Shown one piece after another: positions 24,122 through 32,928 of a DNA stretch of 36,992 nt. Source of the stretch: Saprospiraceae bacterium (GTDB lineage Bacteria > Bacteroidota > Bacteroidia > Chitinophagales > Saprospiraceae); assembly GCA_020629965.1 (NCBI GenBank), contig JAHDCG010000032.1:16355-53346 (forward strand). Direction: 5' to 3'. How positions within the stretch are numbered: position 1 is the stretch's first letter; every line of letters begins with the position of its first letter. The notes beneath the pieces are model-generated. The model did not search any database and was not told the origin of the DNA. It saw only the letters and a program-made list of their open reading frames with translations. The position numbers and the translations under genes were made by a program.

Positions 24122-24669
24122 TAGCTTTGTCTAATCATTATACTTTGCCCGTTGCCCTCCTGAATAATCTGAAACGATTGATTAACCGCGCCGTCGATGA
24201 CGTGGATAATTTCGTTGTCGTTACCGATTTGGATTAACTCGGTGTGCGAGTTTACCGACTCGGTCAGGCTTTGGGTGACGGTGTTTCTGTTACCTTCTTG
24301 TATGACCAAAGTCGTCAGACCCGTTCCGGAAATATCACCCGTGTAGGCGTTGCGATTTCCGTGCTGAATAACAAGACTTTGATTGTCGCCGCCCTCTTGC
24401 GTGAGCGAGATTTGGTTGCGACGACCGATTTGTTTTGCCAGAGCTGCATTGTTGCCCGGCCCGGTTTGAAATTGCATAACGTCCGCCTCGTTTTTATTGC
24501 CGTATTGTATCACCGCCGCCGCGTTTCTGCCTGCGTTCAGTTCCTGTTGTAACAGGCTGCTCGGGGCTAAAAGAGCGTCTTCGGGATGCTGTTGTGCAAA
24601 AATCGAGGAAGAAAAGAAGAAAACAAAGTAAGTCAACAGGCAAATGACAAAGGAATAATTTATTTTCAT
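24118..24669 (-). CDS. csgB: CsgB-like minor curlin (nucleator candidate)
   Basis: Secreted curlin-type protein, probably the minor subunit that nucleates fibres. Seen: signal peptide (about 1-25, MKINYSF...SSIFAQQ), then curlin-type units with the pattern xVIQxGNxN: AAAVIQYGNKN, NAALAKQIGRRN, NQSLVIQHGNRN, TTLVIQEGNRN, TELIQIGNDN and FQIIQEGNGQ. The units are fewer and less regular than in CsgA, and the C-terminal end (SIMIRQSY) is strand-like. Start chosen at the ATG at 24669, which opens onto the signal peptide; an upstream frame to 24723 adds 18 unlikely residues. The name rests on size, position and lower regularity; it could also be a second CsgA-like subunit. Confidence 0.8.
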   Translation of the reverse strand: MKINYSFVICLLTYFVFFFSSSIFAQQHPEDALLAPSSLLQQELNAGRNAAAVIQYGNKNEADVMQFQTGPGNNAALAKQIGRRNQISLTQEGGDNQSLVIQHGNRNAYTGDISGTGLTTLVIQEGNRNTVTQSLTESVNSHTELIQIGNDNEIIHVIDGAVNQSFQIIQEGNGQSIMIRQSY

Positions 24670-24737
24670 ATCCTTGCATTTAGCTGCCTGTAACCTCTGC
24701 GCCCGAACTTTTTCGGGTATCAATCACAAGCTGTATT

Positions 24738-24875
24738 AAAAGAAAAATCGGTTCCGATTTTTCTTTTGTTTATTCGTTTATCTGTTTATTTGTTTAGTAC
24801 ACAGTTGCAATCTAAACGCATAAACAAATAAACGCATAAATATATAAACATATAAACAAAAATCGGAACGATTTT
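24738..24875. repeat. Hairpins and paired octamer arrays in the csgA-csgB gap
   Basis: Two short palindromes, AAAAGAAAAATCGG/CCGATTTTTCTTTT (24738-24767) and AAAATCG GAA CGATTTT (24859-24875, directly after the csgA stop), bracket a GTTTA octamer run (24766-24797) and its inverse TAAAC run (24812-24858). The two runs can pair into one imperfect long stem around a 14-base loop. The csgA-proximal palindrome is followed on the minus strand by T-rich sequence, so it may be a weak terminator or stability element. Confidence 0.75.
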
Positions 24876-24877
24876 AC

Positions 24878-25723
24878 CTACTGATTAGATTGTTCGATAG
24901 AGGCGTTGTTACGATTTCCCGTTTGGAAAATCAAACCTTCGTTGCCGTTCGATACTTGGTTAATCGAGCCGTTGTTTTGGTCGCCCGTCTGGAATGAAGT
25001 ACCGAAGTTGTTGTCACCTTCCTGGCGCACGCCGAAAGTGTTGTCGTCACCGATTTGGTCGATGCCGCCGCCTTCTGCGTCGATGCCCGCCGTGTTGTTG
25101 TTACCTTGCTGGAAAGAGTTAATCGTGTTATTATTACCTTCCTGTAATTGAGAGGTCGTGTTCACGTCGCCTTCCTGCAGGTTAATCGAGGTGTTACCGT
25201 TACCGGATTGGTTGAGCATTACGCGGCTGTTATCACCCGTTTGCTCGCTCGTACCGCGGTTTTCGTCACCCGTAGAGGTCATCTCCGAGAGGTTTTCGTC
25301 ACCGATTTGCGATTGTAAAGACACGTTACCGCTGCCCGTTTGAGCAGAAATAATTGTGTTTTTATCGCCTTCGATTGCTGCATTCGCTACGTTTGCGTCG
25401 CCTGCGGAAAGCAGTAAAACCTGTGCTTCGTCGCCCGTGATGAGCTGCTGCGATGCGTTACCGTTACCGATTTGGTCAATGACCGTCTCGTTCAGGCTAC
25501 CGATGGTGGTATTTTCGCTGCTGTTGAGGTTACCCTCTTGAGTAGCGCGCTTTTCGTTTTCGTTTCCTGTTACCGAAACGGTACTGAAGTTTTCTTGCCC
25601 CGTTTGGATAATCTGGGTGTTGTTGTCAGACCCCTCCTGAATGGAAGAACCGTAATTTTGTTGGGCAAATGCACTGCCTGCGCAGAATACCGCAAATGCT
25701 GCAGCCAAAGTAATTTTTTTCAT
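24878..25723 (-). CDS. csgA: Major curlin subunit CsgA-like, with a strict 11-residue repeat
   Basis: Secreted amyloid subunit that builds the curli fibre. Seen: signal peptide MKKITLAAAFAVFCAGSAFAQ, then about 22 units of exactly 11 residues with the pattern (Q/S)xG(D/N)xN, for example IQTGQENFSTVSVTG, IGNGNASQQLITG, LQEGDVNTTSQLQEG, EGNNNTINSFQQG. Two such units equal one classical 22-residue curlin repeat, so the fibre core would have about 11 rungs, more than the five of E. coli CsgA. One unit near EGGGIDQIG is four residues short. The protein has 281 residues and is Asn/Gln/Gly-rich. It is first in the cluster (csgA, csgB, csgE, csgF, csgG). A TAGTTTTC box near 25780 on the minus strand, 22 bp after a TTG, is a possible weak promoter. 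Confidence 0.93.
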   Translation of the reverse strand: MKKITLAAAFAVFCAGSAFAQQNYGSSIQEGSDNNTQIIQTGQENFSTVSVTGNENEKRATQEGNLNSSENTTIGSLNETVIDQIGNGNASQQLITGDEAQVLLLSAGDANVANAAIEGDKNTIISAQTGSGNVSLQSQIGDENLSEMTSTGDENRGTSEQTGDNSRVMLNQSGNGNTSINLQEGDVNTTSQLQEGNNNTINSFQQGNNNTAGIDAEGGGIDQIGDDNTFGVRQEGDNNFGTSFQTGDQNNGSINQVSNGNEGLIFQTGNRNNASIEQSNQ

Positions 25724-25873
25724 AATGGTTGAACTTTTGTAAGAATTTGAATGTGAAAAAAAAACAGATATTCGGCACGAAAACTAATTCTTATCGACGC
25801 CGAGTGAGCAAGATGCGGGGGAGTCATCTTATTTATTTAAGGGAAAAAATCATGGAAATATGCACAGCATTTG

Positions 25874-25901
25874 TCAGCAAAAAAGAATCATTTTTTGCTG
25901 A
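25874..25901. other. A/T-rich hairpin in the 600-bp region upstream of csgA
   Basis: TCAGCAAAAAA and TTTTTTGCTGA form an 11-bp stem around a 6-base loop. The region 25724-26326 between csgA and the HupE-like gene has no convincing gene. It also holds GCGGAAT AA ATTCCGC (26175-26190), another small palindrome. No CsgD-like regulator gene is seen here or elsewhere in the window. Confidence 0.5.
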
Positions 25902-26326
25902 TAACAGAAACTGCATTTGTAAAAATAAGGAAGTGAAATATTGAAGTTATCGAGTTTCAATCCCGGTAGCTGTGAAGAAAAAGGGGGGGAATAAATACCG
26001 ATGTTTTTGCGAAAGGGGGGAAGAGAGCAAAATTCGGTACGAAAGAGAAACGGCTTCGTACTCGATTTCTGCTTTCGGTCGTAAAGGTACGGTCTTAGTC
26101 GATAAACGAAAACTTTTAGTGCTTGCGGCAACAACTGCAAAAAAATCTCTTTCCGTGATTATTTAATTTTTTCTGCGGAATAAATTCCGCGCAAAAGTTT
26201 GATAATCAGTAGTTTGTCAAATAGTCAGCCTAAACGACTAAAAAACGCATTATGTTTTTTTAAGTATTAAAATGGCTAAAAGCGGGTATGATTCAAAAAT
26301 GCCGATATGCACCCGATGAGCGATAT

Positions 26327-26917
26327 TCAACCCGATTTTAAAAGCAACCATACTCCGCACAGCAGAGCTGAAACCGACACCGTGACGGAAAATACTCGCG
26401 GCGTTATTTTAGTAAAACGATATAAGACCGCCGCCGCCAAAGTGACGATAAAAACGATAATCAACTGACCGATTTCCACGCCGATATTGAAGGCTAAAAG
26501 TTGTCGGAAAAGCGAGGCCGTATCGCCGGGCATCAGACTGCTGCGAAAGAAAGTCGAAAAGCCCAAACCGTGTATTAAACCAAAAAATGCGGCCAGCCCG
26601 TAGGTGTACCAAAATGCTTTGCCGGCTTTGTTTTTTTGTAAAATATTTAGCAGTGCCGTTGCGATTATCGTCAGCGGTATCAGCGTTTCTACCGTGCTTT
26701 TTTGTTGCGTTGTCAGTTGAAAAATATCCAAACCCGCACAAGCCAAAGTCAGCGAATGACCGACGGTAAAAGCTGTCACGAGCAGCGCCGTTTTTCGCCA
26801 ATCACGCGGGCGAAAAACGGCGCAGAGTGCCACCACGTATGCAATGTGGTCGTAGCCGTCCCGGTCCAAAATGTGTTCGAGACCGAGTTGCAGATAGAAG
26901 GTGAAGAGTGATTGCAA
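26327..26917 (-). CDS. HupE/UreJ-like membrane protein
   Basis: Probable inner-membrane protein of the HupE/UreJ_2 group, which includes candidate nickel/cobalt permeases; substrate unproven. Seen: N-terminal LQLGLEHILDRDGYDHIAYV with conserved His and Asp residues, VTAFTVGHSLTLA (central His), GLIHGLGFSTFF, and about six hydrophobic segments over 196 residues. No signal peptide is evident beyond the first membrane segment. No hydrogenase or urease gene is near. It is on the minus strand and its 3' end faces csgA. Confidence 0.82.
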   Translation of the reverse strand: MQSLFTFYLQLGLEHILDRDGYDHIAYVVALCAVFRPRDWRKTALLVTAFTVGHSLTLACAGLDIFQLTTQQKSTVETLIPLTIIATALLNILQKNKAGKAFWYTYGLAAFFGLIHGLGFSTFFRSSLMPGDTASLFRQLLAFNIGVEIGQLIIVFIVTLAAAVLYRFTKITPRVFSVTVSVSALLCGVWLLLKSG

Positions 26918-27017
26918 TAAATTGATTTTTGTGTTTAAGGGTTTAGCAGGTTCAGACGTTTAAGACGCATATCCGTGCTAAACGATTAAATGCTCAAACT
27001 TCTCAATCGGATTTGCT

Positions 27018-27599
27018 TTATTCAGATTTTGCCTTAAACAAATTATACCCGACCCAAATCGTGCGCGGCGCGGAGAAAGAAGAATTCAAAGAAATAACCG
27101 TATTTCCCTCCGTTGACTGCACCGAAAGTTGTATCGGATAAGACAGCTCGGTGTACAGCACGAGGCGGTCGTTTATTTTGTAGCGCAGACCCGCAATCGG
27201 TGCAAATCCGCCCCGGACGGTGACTACGCTGCGCTCCAAAACGGTTTGGAATTGCAGCCCCGAAATGAAGTCGCCGCCGTAGAAAAATCGCCATTGACTT
27301 TTCTTTCCGAAGTCATCAAAACGTTCTTTTCCTATCCGAAAATTTCCCGCCAAGCCGCCGTCAAAATCGTCGTTACTCGTGGTAAATCGCCCGTTTAAAT
27401 TGACACCGAAACCCAAGCGTTTGTTGGTCTTCTCTCCCAATTTTCTGATAGCGAGTTGGTAGGGCGAGCCGCCGAGGTCTAACAGACCGTTGAGCATCGC
27501 GCCCGCATTAACGCTGTATTCGCGGTTAAAATCGGTTCCGTTTTGGGCAAAAATAAGGGTATTGCAGAACAAAAATAAAATTACCGAAAATTGTTTCAT
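27018..27599 (-). CDS. Small exported barrel-like outer-membrane protein
   Basis: Function not recognised. Seen: signal peptide (about 1-18, MKQFSVILFLFCNTLIFAQ), then 175 residues with alternating strand pattern, for example KRLGFGVNLNGRF, FDGGLAGNFRIG, QWRFFYGGDFISGLQF, FAPIAGLRYKINDRLVLYTEL and TIWVGYNLFKAKSE. The length fits an 8-stranded barrel. It lacks a terminal aromatic residue. Its nearest same-strand neighbour downstream is the HupE-like gene, 100 bp away. Confidence 0.65.
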   Translation of the reverse strand: MKQFSVILFLFCNTLIFAQNGTDFNREYSVNAGAMLNGLLDLGGSPYQLAIRKLGEKTNKRLGFGVNLNGRFTTSNDDFDGGLAGNFRIGKERFDDFGKKSQWRFFYGGDFISGLQFQTVLERSVVTVRGGFAPIAGLRYKINDRLVLYTELSYPIQLSVQSTEGNTVISLNSSFSAPRTIWVGYNLFKAKSE

Positions 27600-27784
27600 C
27601 GTTATTGATTTGGTGAAAAGATTGGCAATAATAGGAACTAAATTTGAAACGTCACCGGCCTTTAGCTTTTCTCGTTTTGATTTCGTATTTCGTTAACCGA
27701 AATAGGCGAAAATGAGGAACTTTCGGGGTTTCAATCGGTTATCATCCGGCACTCACGTACCGGGCTGAAGTGCCTCATGCCGTT

Positions 27785-28001
27785 GGCATTTACCGGGAGG
27801 GCGACATAAAACTTTTGGTAATTCAAAAAAGTCAATGCGCCTACGCCGGCACCCTCGTACATCGTACTTCGTACATCGTACTTCGTACATCGTAACGGCA
27901 TTTCCGGGGAGGGCGACAAAAAATTTTCGGTAAATCACAAAAGTCAACGCACCTACGCCGGCGCCCTCGTAAATCGTAAATCGTAAATCGTACATCGCCA
28001 C
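27785..28001. repeat. 112-bp tandem duplication with heptamer arrays, running to the transporter ATG
   Basis: Copy 1 (27785-27896) and copy 2 (27897-28001) share GGCATTT, CCGGG, AGGGCGACA, AAAGTCAA and CCTACGCCGGC followed by CCCTCG. Copy 1 ends in six units TCGTACA/TCGTACT (27855-27896), copy 2 in TCGTAAA x3, TCGTACA, TCGCCAC (27967-28001), whose last unit ends on the base before the ATG at 28002. The spacer has diverged by only a few bases, but the array spelling differs between copies. Confidence 0.88.
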
Positions 28002-29633
28002 ATGATTGAATCTTTTCAACAAAATCCTTTACTCCTTCTTTTTGTCGTCATCGCCCTCGGCTATTGGGTCGGCAGCATCCGGATTCGCGGAAGCAAGCTC
28101 GGCGTGGCAGCGGTACTATTTGTGGGTTTGGGTTTCGGTGCACTCAGTCCCGACCTCAAGGTGCCGGAGATTATTATCTTTCTCGGCTTGTCAATTTTTG
28201 TTTACACGGTGGGTCTCAGCAGCGGGCCGGCATTTTTCGATACGTTTAAAAAGCGCGGATTTAAAGATGCGGGTTTTATTGCGGCGATGTTGGTGGTGTC
28301 GAGTTTGATTGCGGTGGGTATGCACTACCTTTTCGACTTTGAAGCGGCGACTACGGCGGGGCTTTTTGCCGGCTCTTCGACGAATACGCCCGCACTTGCC
28401 GCCCTGCTCGACGTCATTCAAAAAACGGCTTCTTCACAGGAACTGACCGAGATGTCGCAGCGAGCGGTGGTCGGTTATTCTTTGTCTTATCCGATGGGAG
28501 TTTTGGGGGTAATGGGCGGTATATTTTTGATGCAAAAACTTCTGAAAATCGACTATCGGGCGGAGGAAGCGGAACTCGCCGGTACTTACTCTATCGGCGA
28601 AAAATTAGGCAGTCGCACAGTGCGGATTACCAACCCGAAAATTATCGGTAAGACGCTGCGCGAAATCAAAAAAGAGTACAATCCCAACCTCGTTTTCGGG
28701 CGCATTCGGCACGATGACGCGACGACGCTTTGCACCTACGACACGGTTTTTCGGGAAGGCGACGAAGTGGTACTAATCGGCAATAAATTAGCCCTCGACA
28801 AGGGCACGGAATTGGTCGGACAGGCTGCCGCCAAACAAATAACTTACGACCGCTCGGTCTTCGATGTGCGGCGTATTTTTGTTTCTAATCCCAACCTTGC
28901 GGGCGAGACGATTGCTTCGCTGAATTTGCCCGAAAAATTTGAAATCCTCATCACCCGCGTACAGCGCGGCGATATGGATATTTTGGCGGACGGCGACACG
29001 GTTTTGGAGTTGGGCGACCGCGTTTTAATTGTCGCCAAGCGGGAGGATTTGAAGGGTTTGTACAAGATATTCGGCAACAGTCTGGAGTCTTTGAGTCAAA
29101 TAAATCTGCTGTCTTTCGGTCTCGGAATGGCGTTGGGTTTGCTGCTCGGCATGGTGACATTCGAGCTGCCCGGCGGCTTTGATTTTAACCTCGGTTTTGC
29201 CGGCGGGCCGCTGATTGTGGCTTTGATTTTAGGAAAATTGCGACGTACCGGCCCGATAGTCTGGACGCCCGCTTTCACCGCTAATCTGACACTGCGCCAA
29301 ATCGGCTTAACCTTCCTGCTCGCGGGCATCGGCATTCGCTCGGGGCGCACTTTTTTGGAAACCGTACAGCAGGGGGAGGGCGGCTACGTCTTCATCGCGG
29401 CGGCGATTATTGCCGTTTCGACCACGGTAATTACGCTGCTGACGGGTCTGAAACTAATGCGCATTCCGTTCAGTTTTTTGACGGGAATGGTCGGTAGTCA
29501 GCCCGCTGTTTTGGACTACGCTTTGGAGCAGGCGAAAAATAAATTTCCGATGATTGGTTATACGATGATGCTGCCGCTGATTTTAATCGGGAAAATACTG
29601 GTGACGCAGGTTTTGTTTGCGTTACTTTTGTGA
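28002..29633 (+). CDS. AspT/YidE-type transporter with two TrkA-C domains
   Basis: Inner-membrane exchanger of the aspartate-alanine antiporter-like family (YidE/YbjL duplication domain); substrate unknown. Seen: about five membrane segments in residues 5-170, including LFAGSSTNTPALAALLD, then two cytoplasmic RCK-C (TrkA-C) domains (about 200-275 and 285-365: SRTVRITNPKIIGKTLREIK, EGDEVVLIGNK and SVFDVRRIFVSN, LGDRVLIVAKRE), then about five more membrane segments including ILGKLRRTGPIVWTP and SFLTGMVGSQPAVLDYALEQ. The length of 543 residues is typical. Start at the ATG at 28002, which follows directly on a heptamer array with no other ribosome-binding signal. Confidence 0.9.
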   Translation: MIESFQQNPLLLLFVVIALGYWVGSIRIRGSKLGVAAVLFVGLGFGALSPDLKVPEIIIFLGLSIFVYTVGLSSGPAFFDTFKKRGFKDAGFIAAMLVVSSLIAVGMHYLFDFEAATTAGLFAGSSTNTPALAALLDVIQKTASSQELTEMSQRAVVGYSLSYPMGVLGVMGGIFLMQKLLKIDYRAEEAELAGTYSIGEKLGSRTVRITNPKIIGKTLREIKKEYNPNLVFGRIRHDDATTLCTYDTVFREGDEVVLIGNKLALDKGTELVGQAAAKQITYDRSVFDVRRIFVSNPNLAGETIASLNLPEKFEILITRVQRGDMDILADGDTVLELGDRVLIVAKREDLKGLYKIFGNSLESLSQINLLSFGLGMALGLLLGMVTFELPGGFDFNLGFAGGPLIVALILGKLRRTGPIVWTPAFTANLTLRQIGLTFLLAGIGIRSGRTFLETVQQGEGGYVFIAAAIIAVSTTVITLLTGLKLMRIPFSFLTGMVGSQPAVLDYALEQAKNKFPMIGYTMMLPLILIGKILVTQVLFALLL

Positions 29634-29696
29634 CCGGGAAGAAAAATTTGCTTTTGTAAATTTCGATGGATTTTGATATATGCTCCGCAAAAAATA

Positions 29697-29735
29697 AAAA
29701 AAGCCCCGCAAGACCAAAATCTCACGAGGCTTTTG
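29697..29735 (-). terminator. Terminator-like hairpin between the transporter and thrS
   Basis: AAAAGCCTCGTGAGA and TCTTGCGGGGCTTTTTTT (minus strand) pair with a few mismatches, followed by ATTTTTT. It lies between convergent genes and may serve both. Confidence 0.6.
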
Positions 29736-29746
29736 AGCGTTGGCTC

Positions 29747-29812
29747 ACCGTCAACCGTCAACCGTCAACCGTCAACCGTCACTGGCAACCGTCAACCGGC
29801 AACCGTCAACTA
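29747..29812. repeat. ACCGTCA heptamer array at the thrS stop
   Basis: Nine units from 29747: ACCGTCA x4, ACCGTC (one base short), ACTGGCA, ACCGTCA, ACCGGCA, ACCGTCA, then ACTAACT, which includes the CTA (TAG on minus) at 29810-29812. Mostly exact 7-bp register. Confidence 0.92.
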
Positions 29813-31738
29813 ACTTTCCGCCGCCGCCTCAAACCATTCGGTAAACTCCGTCAAGCTCATACTTCCTTGATCGCCCTCACCCTGACGGCGCACGGAGACC
29901 TTGCCTTCCTCCGCTTCACTTTCACCGATAATTAACATCACCGGTACTTTTTGCAATTCCGCGTCGCGGATTTTACGCCCGATTTTCTCGTTGCGCTCAT
30001 CCACAAAACCACTGATATCGTGCGGGGCGAGTTTATTTAAAACCTCGTGCGCGTAGTCGTTAAAACGGTCGCTGATGGTCAAAATCGCCACTTGGTCTGG
30101 CGCGAGCCACAGCGGAAATTTACCCGCCGTATTTTCAATCAAAATCGAAATAAAACGCTCCATCGAACCGAAAGGCGCGCGGTGAATCATCACCGGACGG
30201 TGTGCCTGATTATCGCTGCCGATGTACTCCAATTCAAAGCGTTCGGGCAGGTTGTAATCGACCTGTATCGTACCCAACTGCCACTGCCGACCGATGGCAT
30301 CTTTAATCATAAAATCCAACTTCGGCCCGTAAAAAGCCGCCTCGCCGAGTTCGGTCACGGTAGTCAGACCCGCCTCCGCAGCGGCTTCGATAATGGCAGC
30401 CTCGGCGGCATCCCAATTCTCGTCGCTGCCGATGTATTTGTCCGGATTGTCGGGGTCGCGCAGACTGATTTGCGCGGTAAATTCCGAAAAACCCATCTTC
30501 GTCAACACCATACGCGTCAAGTCCAAAACACTCAAAAATTCCTGCTTGAGTTGGTCGGGCATACAGAAAATGTGCGCATCGTCCTGCGTAAATCCGCGGA
30601 CGCGCGACAGTCCGTGCAGCTCACCCGATTGCTCGTAACGATAGACCGTACCGAACTCTCCGAGGCGCAACGGCAACTCGCGATAAGAGCGCGGGCGATG
30701 ACCGAAAATCTCGCAGTGGTGCGGGCAGTTCATCGGTTTCAGCAGAAACTCTTCGCCCTCTTTCGGCGTGTGTATCGGCTGAAAAGAGTCCTCACCGTAT
30801 TTCGCATAGTGACCCGAAGTAACGTACAATTCCTTATTACCGATGTGCGGCGTGATGACCATTTGGTAGCCCTGCTTCTCTTGCTCGCGGCGCAAAAAGT
30901 TTTGCAGACGCTCACGCAGCCGCGTACCTTTCGGCAACCAAATCGGCAGACCCTGACCTACTTTTTCCGAAAACATAAACAGTTCGAGTTCCTGCCCGAG
31001 CTTGCGGTGGTCGCGTTTTTTGGCTTCCTCCAGTCGCTCTAAATATTCGGTCAGTTCCTTCGCTTTCGGAAAAGCAATACCGTAGATGCGCGTCAGTTGC
31101 GCATTATTTTCGTCGCCGCGCCAGTAGGCACCGGCGAGTTTCATCAGCTTGACCGCTTTGATTTTTCCGGTATCGGGAATGTGCGGCCCGCGACACAAAT
31201 CCGTAAAATTTCCTTGGGTATAAAAGGTGATTTGACCGTCTTCAAGTCCTTCGAGCAGTTCGAGTTTGTACTCGTCGCCCTTTTCTTCAAAATATTTAAT
31301 CGCGTCGGCTTTACTGATTTCCTCGCGTTTGTATTCGTTTTTTTGCCGCGCCAATTCCTTCATTTTATCCTCGATTTTTTTGAAATCGGTAGAAGAAAGT
31401 GTGCGGTCGCCCGCGTCGATGTCGTAGTAAAAACCGCCGTCTTTAAGGGCAGGGCCGATGGCGAATTTCATACCCGGATACAGGGCTTCGAGGGCTTCGG
31501 CCATGAGGTGTGCCGAGCTGTGCCAAAAGGTCATTTTGCCGTCGTCGTCGTTCCAGGTCAGCAACGCGACGGAAGAATCTTCGTTGATGGGGCGCGAGGC
31601 GTCACGGACTTCGCCGTTGACTTTGGCGGCGAGCACATTACGCGCCAGACCTTCGCTGATACTGCGAGCCACGTCCATACTCGAGACGCCGGCTTCGTAC
31701 TGACGCACGGAGCCGTCAGGTAGTGTGATATTTATCAT
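29810..31738 (-). CDS. thrS: Threonyl-tRNA synthetase
   Basis: Charges tRNA-Thr in the cytoplasm. Seen: TGS domain (about 1-63), the editing-type second domain with HSSAH (about 73-77), then the class II catalytic core with [10 protein letters not shown] (zinc site), [20 protein letters not shown] (motif 2), [11 protein letters not shown] (motif 3), and a C-terminal anticodon-binding domain (about 545-642). The length of 642 residues matches E. coli ThrS. Start at the ATG at 31738, with a structured leader of about 250 nt before it. The TAG stop is joined to a heptamer array. Confidence 0.97.
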   Translation of the reverse strand: MINITLPDGSVRQYEAGVSSMDVARSISEGLARNVLAAKVNGEVRDASRPINEDSSVALLTWNDDDGKMTFWHSSAHLMAEALEALYPGMKFAIGPALKDGGFYYDIDAGDRTLSSTDFKKIEDKMKELARQKNEYKREEISKADAIKYFEEKGDEYKLELLEGLEDGQITFYTQGNFTDLCRGPHIPDTGKIKAVKLMKLAGAYWRGDENNAQLTRIYGIAFPKAKELTEYLERLEEAKKRDHRKLGQELELFMFSEKVGQGLPIWLPKGTRLRERLQNFLRREQEKQGYQMVITPHIGNKELYVTSGHYAKYGEDSFQPIHTPKEGEEFLLKPMNCPHHCEIFGHRPRSYRELPLRLGEFGTVYRYEQSGELHGLSRVRGFTQDDAHIFCMPDQLKQEFLSVLDLTRMVLTKMGFSEFTAQISLRDPDNPDKYIGSDENWDAAEAAIIEAAAEAGLTTVTELGEAAFYGPKLDFMIKDAIGRQWQLGTIQVDYNLPERFELEYIGSDNQAHRPVMIHRAPFGSMERFISILIENTAGKFPLWLAPDQVAILTISDRFNDYAHEVLNKLAPHDISGFVDERNEKIGRKIRDAELQKVPVMLIIGESEAEEGKVSVRRQGEGDQGSMSLTEFTEWFEAAAES

Positions 31739-31751
31739 GCTTTAATGTTTG

Positions 31752-32003
31752 GTTCGTCGAAATTATGCTGCGTCGCTATATTCGGAACGGTCATCAAGTA
31801 CGGGGCACTTTCAAATTGCCTTGTACTTACTCGCATTTTAAAGACCGGAATGTTGCCCGCGCACAAATTCGACGAACGAATAGTTTTGAAAACAAAGCAA
31901 CTTGACGCGCTTAGAGTTCCTTACAACAGAACCTTTTTTACGCGGATTGCAGCGTTTTCGTTGTCGATTGTACGAACAATTTTTTTGTTCGGGCGCAAAA
32001 GTA
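31752..32003 (-). promoter_or_regulatory. thrS leader with possible promoter and hairpin
   Basis: On the minus strand TACTTTTG (31996-32003) fits a -7 box; the -33 element is weak. The leader contains AAGTACGGGGCA pairing with TGCCTTGTACTT (31798-31828) and a 10-bp inverted repeat GTTCGTCGAA / TTCGACGAAC (31752-31761 and 31868-31877). Regulation of translation through the leader is possible but not shown. The gap 31739-32210 has no gene. Confidence 0.4.
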
Positions 32004-32210
32004 GGGAAAATGGGGGAGAAGAGAAGAAATTCGGAGGGCGTATCAACCGAAGGGAATGCACGCTTGCCGAGTCGGACGAACGGGCGAAAAATTATAATTT
32101 TGTAAGATAAAAACAAGCACCGGCGGAGAAACTCCCACACCGGCACTTGAAAAATCAGCCGAGTTAAATACTCGTTATTTTTTGTTTGCGAATATTTGTA
32201 AAAACGTTAA

Positions 32211-32846
32211 TCAATAACTTACGAACGGCATTTGCCGAACAAAGGTATCGTCTTCGATTTGTGTTAAAATAAAATCGGCTAAGTCGGCGCGGCTGATTTT
32301 GGTACTCGCATTTACCCCGACCCAACCCACGCGATACGTCCCTTTTCTCGGGTCGTTGGTGAGACGCGGCGCACGTACGATTATCCAGTCCAAACCGCTT
32401 TCTTTCAAGACTTTATGATGATTTATCGCATCGTTTAAAATTTTCGGAACGGCAATTTTCATGATAAAACGAATGGCTTTATCAGCAAATTTCGGTTCGT
32501 CTTTTTCGGGGTAAGGCAGACCGCCGCCCGAGAGTGAGATAATTTTATTGATATTTTCCTGCTGCATAGCACTTACGATATTGCGCGTGCCGTCCGTTTG
32601 TAATCCGGCGGGCGAGCCTTTCACATGGCCGAAAAGACTGACTACGACATCGGTGTTTTCCGTTAAGACGCGGACATCGGCGGCGTTGAGCACATCGCCC
32701 TGCATGACTTCCAAATTTTCGTGTTGTATTTTCAGTTTGGCGGGTGTTCTCACCAATGCTTTGACGCGGTATCCTGCGGCGAGGGCGACCCGCAAAAATT
32801 CCTTGCCCGTTTGTCCCGTTGCGCCTAATAATGCTATTCTTTTCAT
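32211..32846 (-). CDS. NAD(P)H-binding atypical SDR
   Basis: Rossmann-fold protein of the NmrA-like/atypical SDR group, perhaps a quinone or flavin reductase; substrate unknown. Seen: GATGQTG (8-14) nucleotide-binding loop, RTPAKLK after the second strand, GDVLNAADV, VVVSLFGHVKG, and a central ISLSGGG where active short-chain enzymes have a Ser. The usual YxxxK catalytic pair is not clear, as is common in this group. It is divergent from the HxlR regulator 82 bp away, a layout typical for HxlR-controlled oxidoreductases. TATTTTTG at 32870-32877 (minus) is a possible -7 box. Confidence 0.85.
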   Translation of the reverse strand: MKRIALLGATGQTGKEFLRVALAAGYRVKALVRTPAKLKIQHENLEVMQGDVLNAADVRVLTENTDVVVSLFGHVKGSPAGLQTDGTRNIVSAMQQENINKIISLSGGGLPYPEKDEPKFADKAIRFIMKIAVPKILNDAINHHKVLKESGLDWIIVRAPRLTNDPRKGTYRVGWVGVNASTKISRADLADFILTQIEDDTFVRQMPFVSY

Positions 32847-32928
32847 GTTATTTAATTTTGGTTAAAAAGCAAAAATATGTATCATTGCCTTCACTTACTT
32901 TTTTTAGGGTACTAACCTTTTTGTGGGT

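Noticed and set aside
25874-26140. An open frame of 88 codons upstream of csgA
   Set aside because: Rich in Phe, Tyr and Cys with no domain, membrane or signal pattern, no ribosome-binding context and overlap with hairpins. It looks like chance in AT-rich DNA.
27855-28001. A CRISPR array
   Set aside because: The repeats are 7 bp with no unique spacers, and no cas genes are present.
30047-31042. A 331-codon frame opposite thrS
   Set aside because: It lies fully antisense to the catalytic part of thrS, and has an Arg/Leu/Gln-rich composition without domains.
31745-32110. An open frame of 121 codons in the thrS leader
   Set aside because: No family pattern, no ribosome-binding context, and it overlaps the predicted thrS promoter and leader hairpin on the other strand.
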